NCBI GenBank assembly: GCA_938003595.1
Contig: CALKYH010000043.1
Span: 1 to 8,756, forward strand
DNA: 8,756 nt
Direction of reading: 5' to 3'
Source: an uncultured bacterium
Lineage (GTDB): Bacteria > Planctomycetota > Phycisphaerae > Phycisphaerales > UBA1924
Shown: one piece after another, positions 1 through 5,159 of the stretch
How the letters are laid out: the number at the start of each line of letters is the position of its first letter
Position numbering within the stretch: position 1 is the first letter of the stretch
Made by a program: the position numbers and the translations under genes
The notes under the pieces: generated by a model
Told to the model about the DNA's origin: nothing
Database searches by the model: none
Seen by the model: only the letters and a program-made list of their open reading frames with translations

Positions 1-385
1 GCTCGGGCGTTTCGCGGCAGGCGAAGCCGAACATCATGCCCTGGTCGCCGGCGCCGTCGGTGTCCACGCCCATGGCGATGTCGGGGGACTGCTTCTTGAT
101 GGCCTGGAGCACGGCCATGGAGTCGGCGTCGAAGGCCATGGCGGGGTCTGTGTAGCCGATCTCGCGGACGGTCTGGCGGACGAGGTCGTCGATGTCCACC
201 CAGCCGTTGACGGTGATCTCGCCGGAGACGACGGCCATGCCGGTGGAGACGAGGGTCTCGCAGGCGACGCGGGCCTTGGGGTCCTCGCGGAGCATGGCGT
301 CAAGGATGGCGTCGGAGATCTGGTCGGCGACCTTGTCGGGGTGGCCCATGGAGACGGATTCGGAGGTGAAGAGGCGGCGTGGCAT
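1..385 (-). CDS. metK: S-adenosylmethionine synthase, N-terminal part
   Basis: MetK makes S-adenosylmethionine from methionine and ATP in the cytoplasm. The visible 128 codons begin MPRRLFTSESVSMGHPDK. The family's GHPDK nucleotide-binding motif is at residues 14-18, with His15 and Asp17 in the places of the E. coli catalytic His and Mg-binding Asp. The phosphate-loop-like GAGDQG motif is at residues 111-116, followed by MMFGFA. The gene is cut by the window edge, so the missing C-terminal two thirds is not a real truncation. The ATG at 385 fits the family's normal N-terminus and has AGGAG about 10 nt upstream. A candidate promoter lies just upstream and an intrinsic terminator for another transcript lies about 105 nt upstream. 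I see no known SAM riboswitch core. Identification is close to certain. Confidence 0.97.
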   Translation of the reverse strand, partial: MPRRLFTSESVSMGHPDKVADQISDAILDAMLREDPKARVACETLVSTGMAVVSGEITVNGWVDIDDLVRQTVREIGYTDPAMAFDADSMAVLQAIKKQSPDIAMGVDTDGAGDQGMMFGFACRETPE

Positions 386-429
386 GGCGAGGGGTCTCCT
401 GAGACTGCCCGGATGGCGGCGAGAACGCG

Positions 430-458
430 AGGGTACGCCAGCGCCGGGGCGTCGGCAA
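430..458 (-). promoter_or_regulatory. candidate metK promoter
   Basis: On the minus strand TTGCCG (453-458) and TACCCT (430-435) are separated by exactly 17 bp. They match the housekeeping -35 at 4 of 6 and the -10 at 3 of 6 positions. Transcription would start near 423, giving a leader of about 38 nt before the metK ATG. The site lies downstream of the terminator at 489-531, so it would let metK be expressed independently of whatever that terminator ends. The match is modest, so this is a candidate only. Confidence 0.35.
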
Positions 459-488
459 CGATGCTCGCGGCGGCGTGTACGGAGGGGC

Positions 489-531
489 AAAAAGACAAGA
501 GCCCCGGACCGGCTTGGGGCCAGTCCGGGGC
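489..531 (-). terminator. intrinsic terminator on the minus strand
   Basis: A 9-bp perfect stem (501-509 with 523-531), extended past one mismatch by two more G-C pairs (511-512 with 520-521), closes a 7-nt loop. Read on the minus strand it is followed by a U-rich stretch ending in five Us (489-493). Read on the plus strand the stem is followed by G/C-rich sequence, so the signal is one-directional. It lies upstream of metK and points the same way, so it ends a transcript coming from the right (position above 531). That could be a separate RNA, or it could act as an attenuator in a long metK leader. Confidence 0.7.
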
Positions 532-892
532 GCTGTCGGGTGGATCATTCGCCGCGATTCCGGGCGGGCATCTCGTCGGGGCACATGCCGGCGAGGCGCC
601 AGGATGCCGATCTCTGCGTGGCGTTGGAGGCGGGCGTCTCTCAACGGCGACCCTGTGCGTCGCGGTCTCGAGGCCCGGATCTGTTCGCCGACGCCGGGGT
701 CGGTGTGAGGCAGAAGCGGCGACGAGGCGGGTGGGGCGCTCGTGGCCGCGTGATGCTGCTAGGAGATTCGCAGCAAACGGGTGGTCGGTTCCGTCGTCGG
801 GGTTCGGGGGGCGAGGAAGGACGATCTGCCCAGTTGATCGTCCAAGCGCTCACCCGCCGAACCTCGCCGACGGATTCCGGAGAGGTCCGGAA

Positions 893-973
893 GGGTCTCT
901 CTCTCTCCTCCCCAGGGGCGGGTTTCTCCAGGGCGCGCCTGTGCGGCGCCGTGGACCCGTTGGGGTCTCTCTC
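893..973. repeat. 11-bp direct repeat with a (TC)6 tract
   Basis: The 11-mer GGGTCTCTCTC occurs at 893-903 and again at 963-973, exactly 70 bp apart. The first copy runs into a (TC)6 tract at 896-907. In a minus-strand RNA these read GAGAGAGACCC twice. In one copy the GACCC end forms the 5' arm of the hairpin at 954-967, and the other copy leads directly into the hairpin at 875-892. The function is unknown. The repeat could be a duplicated RNA module or simple low-complexity drift. Confidence 0.6.
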
Positions 974-1160
974 GAATCGGACTCGGCGGTGTTATCCGCC
1001 GTGCCCGGCTTGGCGCCCCTCCCCTCAGAGCGGCGCCTGCTTTCTCCCCCCCGGACAGTCGCCCCCGGCTGTTTCCCAAGTTGCCCTGGGTTCTCCCTCG
1101 GACGGCCCCGGTCGGGCGTCTTTCGGTCGCGTCGGCGTGTGCCTCGGCGAGAAGAGGTAT

Positions 1161-1177
1161 TACAACCGGCGTGCCAA
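1161..1177 (-). promoter_or_regulatory. sigma-54 (-24/-12) promoter, leftward
   Basis: The minus strand reads TTGGCACGCCGGTTGTA. The sigma-54 consensus is YTGGCACG-N4-TTGCW, so every specified position matches except the -12 C, which is T here. The GG (-24) and GT (-12 box) are separated by the required 10 nt. Transcription would start near 1150 and run leftward, away from the activator gene that begins at 1312. The promoter is 135 bp from that start codon. The region upstream of the promoter (1178-1311) holds inverted repeats at the distance where sigma-54 activators usually bind. This is the only good match I found by eye in the window. The T at -12 could lower activity. Confidence 0.62.
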
Positions 1178-1217
1178 AGCCGTTTTCGGGCCATAATCGC
1201 GGTTTCTTGGTCAAGAC

Positions 1218-1267
1218 GACCCGGAACGGGTCATATTCAACGATAATTGGTAGTTGAAATAACGATA
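1218..1267. promoter_or_regulatory. candidate activator/operator sites between divergent transcripts
   Basis: An AT-rich patch in otherwise very GC-rich DNA carries three overlapping signals. The first is the inverted repeat TTCAAC-N11-GTTGAA (1236-1241 and 1253-1258). The second is the inverted repeat GACCC-N5-GGGTC (1218-1222 and 1228-1232). The third is the direct repeat AACGATA at 1239-1245 and 1261-1267, 22 bp apart or about two helical turns, with AACGAT again at 1289-1294. GATAAT at 1242-1247 could also be a -10 box for the rightward gene, but I see no good -35. The TTCAAC palindrome lies about 60-80 bp upstream of the -24 element. That is consistent with an upstream activator site for the neighbouring Fis-type regulator. 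Binding is inferred, not shown. Confidence 0.4.
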
Positions 1268-1311
1268 TTCAGCAGTTGCGTCTGTCACAACGATGGGGCA
1301 TAGTTGATGCC

Positions 1312-2802
1312 ATGGGACGAGCTATTGAGGCTGCCGATGTGGCGGCGGGGTTGATCGGGCTGGACGCCGAGTGGCGCGTGCTGTGGGCGAATGCCGGGGC
1401 CGCGGACCGGCTGGGGCAGCGGGCGGAGCAGCTGCCGGGGCTGTCGGCGGCGCTGCTGTTCGAGGGTGGGGAGGAACTGGTCGACCGGCTGCGCGAGGGG
1501 CTGGGCGAGGGCGGCGGGCGGGCGCAGGCGAGCGATGTGCGGGCGCGCCGGGACGACCTGGAGATGTGGCTGGATGTCTGGGCGGTGGCGCAACGCGGGG
1601 GCGTGGCGCTGACGCTGGTGGATGTGACGGCGCGGAGCGCGCTGCGGGCGGAGTTGGCGCGGCTGGAGGATCGGCTGGGCGAGAGCGAGCGCGAGCGGGA
1701 GAAGATGACGGCGGTGCAGGCGGAGCTGACGGAGGCGGGCGCCGCGGCGCCGAAGATGATCGGGGGCTCGGAGGGCATGCGCCGCGTGCTGGCGCAGGCG
1801 GAGCGCGTGGCGCCGACGAACGCGACGGTCTTGATCCACGGCGAGACGGGCTCGGGCAAGGACCTGGTGGCGCGGACGATCCACGCGAAGAGCCCGCGGG
1901 CGGACGCGGCGTTCATCGCGGTGAACTGCGCGGCGCTGCCGGAGTCGCTCATCGAGAGCGAGCTGTTCGGCCACGAGCGCGGGGCGTTCACCGGCGCCGA
2001 GCGGCAGCGGCTGGGCAAGTTCGAGCTGGCCGACGGCGGGACGCTGTTCCTGGACGAGGTGGCGGAGCTGTCGCCCCAGGCGCAGGCGAAGCTGCTGCGC
2101 GTGCTGCAGAACGGCGCCTTCGAGCGCGTGGGCGGGGCGGAGACGATCACGGTGGATGTGCGCCTGGTGGCGGCGACGCACCGCGAGCTGGCGCGCCAGG
2201 TGGAGCGCGGGCGGTTCCGCGAGGACCTGTTCTACCGGCTGAATGTGTTCCGCATCGATGTGCCGCCGCTGCGCGAGCGGCGGGAGGATTTGAGGGCGCT
2301 GATCGAGTTTCTCCAGGAGCGGCACGCGCGGCGGATGGGCAAGCCCGTGTTGCCGCTGAGCGAGCGGAGCATGCGCCGGGCGCTGGCCTATCGCTGGCCG
2401 GGGAACATCCGGGAACTGGAGAACGCGGTGGAGCGGGCCGTGCTGCTGAGCGAGGGGCCGGACTTGGAGATCGAACTGCCCGAGAGCCCGACGCCCGTGA
2501 TGCCCGGGTCGCCGGGCTCCCCCGGAAGCCCCGGCTCCGCCGGAGGGACTGCCGGCGGTGCGGGCGCCGGCGGATCGGGGGCGGGCGCGACGAGCGCGCG
2601 GGATGTGCTGCTGGACCTGACGGCGGAGCAGTTGCAGCGGATGCAGATGATGCACGCGCTGGAGGCGTGCGGCTACAAGGTGTTCGGGGACGACGGCGCC
2701 GCGGCGAGGTTGAAGCTGAAGCCGCAGACGATGCTGAGCCGGATGGACAAGTTCGGGATCCCGCGGCCTCGGGTGATGCGGGGGATCGGGCGGGGGGAGT
2801 AG
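1312..2802 (+). CDS. sigma-54-dependent transcriptional activator (PAS, AAA+, Fis-type HTH)
   Basis: A 496-residue enhancer-binding protein that uses ATP to open sigma-54 RNA polymerase promoters. A PAS-like sensor lies at about residues 9-105 (GLIGLDAEWRVLWAN at 13-27), followed by a Glu/Arg-rich, probably coiled-coil helix (about 108-142). The AAA+ domain has Walker A GETGSGKD (177-184), the sigma-54-contacting loop GAFTGA (224-229), Walker B GGTLFLDE (242-249), FREDLFYRLNVFRIDVPPLRER with the arginine-finger region (302-323) and WPGNIRELENAVER (362-375). A Gly/Pro/Ser linker (about 398-428) joins a Fis-type HTH (about 446-482, GAAARLKLKPQTMLSRM) of the FhlA/NorR kind. There is no receiver domain or adjacent kinase, so the signal probably enters through the PAS domain. 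I chose the ATG at 1312. An in-frame TTG at 1276 would add 12 residues, and neither has a good Shine-Dalgarno. The divergent sigma-54 promoter at 1161-1177 is the natural target. The family call is very secure; ligand and regulon are unknown. Confidence 0.96.
   Translation: MGRAIEAADVAAGLIGLDAEWRVLWANAGAADRLGQRAEQLPGLSAALLFEGGEELVDRLREGLGEGGGRAQASDVRARRDDLEMWLDVWAVAQRGGVALTLVDVTARSALRAELARLEDRLGESEREREKMTAVQAELTEAGAAAPKMIGGSEGMRRVLAQAERVAPTNATVLIHGETGSGKDLVARTIHAKSPRADAAFIAVNCAALPESLIESELFGHERGAFTGAERQRLGKFELADGGTLFLDEVAELSPQAQAKLLRVLQNGAFERVGGAETITVDVRLVAATHRELARQVERGRFREDLFYRLNVFRIDVPPLRERREDLRALIEFLQERHARRMGKPVLPLSERSMRRALAYRWPGNIRELENAVERAVLLSEGPDLEIELPESPTPVMPGSPGSPGSPGSAGGTAGGAGAGGSGAGATSARDVLLDLTAEQLQRMQMMHALEACGYKVFGDDGAAARLKLKPQTMLSRMDKFGIPRPRVMRGIGRGE
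2505..2600 (+). repeat. Gly/Pro/Ser-rich linker repeat inside the activator gene
   Basis: Short degenerate repeats encode four tandem GSP-type units followed by a Gly/Ala/Ser-rich run (about residues 398-428). They join the AAA+ domain to the DNA-binding domain. The frame stays open, so this is a flexible tether and not a frameshifted stretch. Such runs are prone to length change by slippage. Confidence 0.8.
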
Positions 2803-2841
2803 AGATTCGCGGCGGGGCCTTGCTTGTGGGATGATGGCGGC

Positions 2842-3441
2842 ATGCTCCGCCGCTACCGCTTCATCGCGCCGTTCGCCCTCGCCTACATGGCGGTCGGGCT
2901 GGGGATCTCGCTGAGCCAGGGGAACAAGGAGTTCCTGTTCTACGGCGCGGTGATGGGCGTGTTGATCGCGTTCGTGGTGGCGGTCGATGCGCGGGTGCGG
3001 TTCCCGGCGTATGTGCTGTGGCTGCTGGCGATCTGGGGGATGATGCACATGTTCGGCGGCACGCTGCCGATTCCTGCGGGCGTGACGGAGCCGGGCAAGG
3101 GGAGCGTGCTGTACAACCTGCGTCTGGCGCCGTGGCTGCCGAAGTACGACCAGGTCACACACGCCTTTGGCTTTTTCAGCGCGACGGTGGCGAGCTGGTA
3201 CGCGTTGCAGAGGGCCGCGGGCGGGGCGCTGCGACCCCGGTTCGGCCCGCTGATGGGCGCGGCGCTGATGGGGATGGGGCTGGGCGCGGCGAACGAGGTG
3301 GTGGAGTTCGCTGCGGTGCTGCTGATCCCGGAGACGAATGTCGGCGGCTATGTGAACACCGGCTGGGACCTGGTGTCGAACATGGTGGGGGCGGTGTGCG
3401 GAGCGATCTTCCTGAAGCTCGTGGCGCCGCGCTCGGTGTAG
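2842..3441 (+). CDS. YjdF-like (DUF2238) inner-membrane protein
   Basis: A 199-residue membrane protein with about six hydrophobic helices, roughly 7-24, 31-49, 53-72, 103-122, 136-162 and 174-194. It carries polar residues I recognise from the YjdF/DUF2238 family: His69 with the following FGGT, Tyr102-Asp103 and His107 (KYDQVTH), Asn151-Glu152 and Glu155 (NEVVEF), and Trp175-Asp176 with Asn180 (GWDLVSN). Acidic and His residues within helices suggest a buried polar or metal-binding site, but the family's biochemical role is not established to my knowledge. The ATG at 2842 gives a normal positive-inside N-terminus (MLRRYRF). A TTG at 2824 is in frame but unneeded. The gene starts 39 bp after the sigma-54 activator stop, on the same strand, with no clear terminator between, so co-transcription is plausible. 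It runs convergently into pgl. Confidence 0.8.
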   Translation: MLRRYRFIAPFALAYMAVGLGISLSQGNKEFLFYGAVMGVLIAFVVAVDARVRFPAYVLWLLAIWGMMHMFGGTLPIPAGVTEPGKGSVLYNLRLAPWLPKYDQVTHAFGFFSATVASWYALQRAAGGALRPRFGPLMGAALMGMGLGAANEVVEFAAVLLIPETNVGGYVNTGWDLVSNMVGAVCGAIFLKLVAPRSV

Positions 3442-3463
3442 GCGCGGCTAGACCGGCGCCGCG
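3441..3463. terminator. GC hairpin over the convergent gene ends
   Basis: Two overlapping GC-only stems can form: GGCGC (3441-3445) with GCGCC (3456-3460), or GCGGC (3444-3448) with GCCGC (3459-3463). They cover the stop codons of the two convergent genes, which lie only 6 bp apart. There is no U-tract on either strand, so this is at most a weak bidirectional transcription barrier. Confidence 0.25.
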
Positions 3464-4230
3464 TCGCGGTCCAGGTACCAGCGCAGTTCTCCGCCCAGCG
3501 GCCTGATCCCGAGGATCGGCTGTTCCTCCGCGGCGTTGGCGCGGGCGGTGTCGTCGGCGAGGTTGGTCTTGGCCGCTGTGGCCGCGAGGCGGGAGAGGGT
3601 GTCGCGTTTGCCGGCGCCGGTGACGAGGACGGCGAGGAAGCGGGAGGCGTTGAGGAGGGGATAGGTCATGGTCACGCGGTCGGGGGGCGTGACGGCGGGG
3701 CCGGCGTTGATGCGGACGAGGCGGCGCTGTTCCTTCAGTGCGGGCGAGCGCGGGAAGAGGGACGCGGTGTGGGCGTCGGCGCCCATGCCCAGGAGGACGA
3801 AGTCGAGGCGGTCCTTGCCCTGGCCGCGCATGCCCAGGACCTCGACCAGTTCACGCTCGTAGCGTGTGTCGGCGTCGTCCAGGTCGGCGTGCATGGGGTG
3901 GACATGCGACTCGGGGATGTCGGAGTGATCGACGATGAGGTCGCGGATGTGGCCGAAGTTGGAGCGCTCGTCGTCGAAGGGGACGCGCCGCTCGTCCACG
4001 ATCCACAGGTGCGTGCGGCTCCAGGGGAGGTGGCGGTAGTTGGGGTCGGTCATCAGGCGCCGGTACAGCGGCATGGGGGTGGAGCCGCCGCTGAGCGCGA
4101 TGTGGAAGGCGTCGAAGGTGGCGACGCAGTTGATGGCGTGGACGACGATGTCCGCGGCGAGGGCGTCGAGCGTCTCGTCGGCGGTGTCGCGGACGATGGT
4201 GTCGCCGGGGAGTGTTGGTGGGGTGGGCAT
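3448..4230 (-). CDS. pgl: 6-phosphogluconolactonase
   Basis: Hydrolyses 6-phosphogluconolactone to 6-phosphogluconate, step two of the oxidative pentose phosphate pathway, in the cytoplasm. The 260-residue protein has the usual family length and its motifs in order: LSGGSTP (46-52) near the sugar phosphate site, WIVDERRVP (76-84), SNFGHIRDLI (90-99), LDFVLLGMGADAHTASLFP with the catalytic-region Asp and His (142-160), TMTYPLLNASR (187-197) and RWYLDRDA near the C-terminus (250-257). This is the NagB/SugarP-isomerase-type lactonase, not the beta-propeller YbhE type. The ATG at 4230 lies 18 bp after the lpxA stop with no clear Shine-Dalgarno, so it is probably read from the lpxA transcript. No glucose-6-phosphate dehydrogenase gene lies beside it in this window. 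Identification is secure. Confidence 0.95.
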   Translation of the reverse strand: MPTPPTLPGDTIVRDTADETLDALAADIVVHAINCVATFDAFHIALSGGSTPMPLYRRLMTDPNYRHLPWSRTHLWIVDERRVPFDDERSNFGHIRDLIVDHSDIPESHVHPMHADLDDADTRYERELVEVLGMRGQGKDRLDFVLLGMGADAHTASLFPRSPALKEQRRLVRINAGPAVTPPDRVTMTYPLLNASRFLAVLVTGAGKRDTLSRLAATAAKTNLADDTARANAAEEQPILGIRPLGGELRWYLDRDAAPV

Positions 4231-4248
4231 CGATTCGGCGGGCGCGGG

Positions 4249-5106
4249 TCAGTCCATCGTTTCGAGGGGCGCGGGCTGGCGGTCGAAGCGGCGCCAGCGG
4301 GGGCCGACCAGGCCCCGGCGGAAGGGGGGCTTGTCCTGCGTGGCGGCGCGGACGGCGTCGACGAAGGCCAGCGCGCCGGGGAGCGTGGCGACGGCCTCCG
4401 CCTCGGCGATGCGGTCGGTGATGAGGCCGCCGGTCCGGTAGACGACGCGGAAGACTTCCTTGATCTGGGCGCGGTCTTCGGCGGAGTACTTGCCCGAGCG
4501 CCGGATGCCGACGCGGTTGATGCCGGCGACGGCGTTCACGGCGTGGATCATGACGAAGGGGGGCACATGCATGGAGATGCCCGCGGCGCCGCGGATCATG
4601 ACCAGGGAGCCGACGCGGCAGAACTGGTGGACATGCGCGAAGCCGGAGAGGTTGGCGCTCTCCCCGATGTGGCAGTGCCCGGCGATGGCGGCGCCGTTGG
4701 TGAGGACGACATTGTCCTCGACGACGGTGTTGTGGCCGACATGGGAGTAGGCCATGAAGAAGCAGCCGTTGCCGATGCGGGTGGGATGGCCGACGCCGTG
4801 GCCGTACTCGGCGGAGCGACCGATGGTGACATACTCGCGGAAGATGTTGCGGTCGCCGACGATGAGCACGCCGGGGTTGTCGGGCTTGTAGCCCTTGTCC
4901 TGCGGGTCTCCGCCGATGACGCAGTAGGGATAGAGCGTGTTGTCGGCGCCGAGCGTGGTGTCCTGCACGACCTGGGCGCCGCGCTGGATCACGGTGCGCG
5001 GGCCGATGCGGCAGCGCGGTCCGACGAACGCGCCGGCCTCGACGACGGCGTCGTCGGCCAGTTCGGAGGAGGGATCAACAAACGCGGTTGGATGGATGGT
5101 GGGCAC
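4249..5106 (-). CDS. lpxA: UDP-N-acetylglucosamine acyltransferase
   Basis: LpxA transfers a 3-hydroxyacyl chain from acyl-ACP to the 3-OH of UDP-GlcNAc, the first step of lipid A synthesis. It is a cytoplasmic trimer of left-handed parallel beta-helices. The 285-residue protein shows hexapeptide repeats through about residue 190. It aligns with E. coli numbering almost without gaps: SHVGH carries His122 and the catalytic His125, AGH gives His144, and HQF gives His160. Residue 173, the acyl-length ruler position (Gly in the C14-selective E. coli enzyme), is Gly. VPPF (181-184) and GINRVGIRRSGK (195-206) match the C-terminal family signature. I chose the GTG at 5106 because the family N-terminus (TIHPTAFVDP) starts right after it; the upstream open frame is the antisense shadow of the neighbouring gene. 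It is slightly longer than the usual 262 or so residues, at the C-terminus. lpxD and fabZ, its frequent partners, are not in the window. It probably leads a transcript with pgl. Confidence 0.95.
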   Translation of the reverse strand: MPTIHPTAFVDPSSELADDAVVEAGAFVGPRCRIGPRTVIQRGAQVVQDTTLGADNTLYPYCVIGGDPQDKGYKPDNPGVLIVGDRNIFREYVTIGRSAEYGHGVGHPTRIGNGCFFMAYSHVGHNTVVEDNVVLTNGAAIAGHCHIGESANLSGFAHVHQFCRVGSLVMIRGAAGISMHVPPFVMIHAVNAVAGINRVGIRRSGKYSAEDRAQIKEVFRVVYRTGGLITDRIAEAEAVATLPGALAFVDAVRAATQDKPPFRRGLVGPRWRRFDRQPAPLETMD

Positions 5107-5110
5107 GGGG

Positions 5111-5126
5111 GCCGGATTATACCGGC
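5111..5126 (-). promoter_or_regulatory. lpxA -10 box inside a palindrome
   Basis: The minus strand carries a perfect TATAAT at 5116-5121, flanked by GCCGG and CCGGC, so the box forms the loop of a 5-bp inverted repeat (5111-5126). There is no good -35; TTCGGG at 5140-5145 with 18-bp spacing is the best. Starts usually lie 6-8 nt below the -10, here about 5108-5110. That leaves only a few nucleotides before the GTG at 5106, so the mRNA would be leaderless or nearly so. The palindrome could be an operator, or chance in GC-rich DNA. Confidence 0.55.
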
Positions 5127-5159
5127 GGCCCCGGAAGGGCCCGAACGGTTTTCGCGGCC

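Larger units (their letters stand above)
489..1150 (-). ncRNA. candidate structured noncoding RNA driven by sigma-54
   Basis: This stretch has no convincing protein gene on either strand. The open frames that cross it are Arg/Gly/Pro-rich with no recognisable domain. On the minus strand it is bounded by a sigma-54-type promoter (1161-1177, predicted start near 1150) and an intrinsic terminator (489-531), implying an RNA of about 660 nt. Read as that RNA it can form many compact hairpins. One is a 6-bp stem capped by a GCAA tetraloop (1075-1090, one G-U pair). Others are 6 bp with an AUAACA loop (984-1001), 5 bp with a CAAC loop (954-967), 6 bp (875-892), 8 perfect bp (819-843), 6 bp (754-775) and 5 bp (688-703). 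The 5' half is purine-rich and the 3' half pyrimidine-rich, which would allow long-range pairing. I could not match it to RNase P RNA, tmRNA, 6S or SRP RNA. GC-rich DNA forms hairpins by chance, so structure alone is weak evidence. The promoter-terminator frame is the stronger part. The alternative is a long metK leader. Confidence 0.42.

Noticed and set aside
386..560. SAM or SAH riboswitch before metK
   Set aside because: I could not find the conserved core of the common SAM-I or SAH classes by eye. Rarer classes would need a covariance search.
489..1150. RNase P RNA, tmRNA, 6S or SRP RNA
   Set aside because: The short segment GAATGATCC...CGACAG near the 3' end faintly recalls the end of RNase P RNA. 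However, the GAGGAAAGTCCGGG core, the ACAGAA signature and the GGTAA-type elements are absent, and no tRNA-like end for tmRNA is present.
759..1214. Minus-strand open frame of about 150 codons in the gene-free stretch
   Set aside because: Its start codon lies upstream of the sigma-54 promoter, so that RNA could not encode it whole. The sequence is Arg/Gly-rich with no motif or Shine-Dalgarno.
192..1246. Two long plus-strand open frames across the metK start and the gene-free stretch
   Set aside because: They run antisense through metK, are Arg/Gly/Ser-rich without any domain, and are expected in GC-rich DNA where stop codons are rare.
2505..2600. A CRISPR-like or mobile repeat
   Set aside because: The repeat keeps the reading frame and encodes a Gly/Pro/Ser linker between two known domains. 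Units are short and lack spacers.
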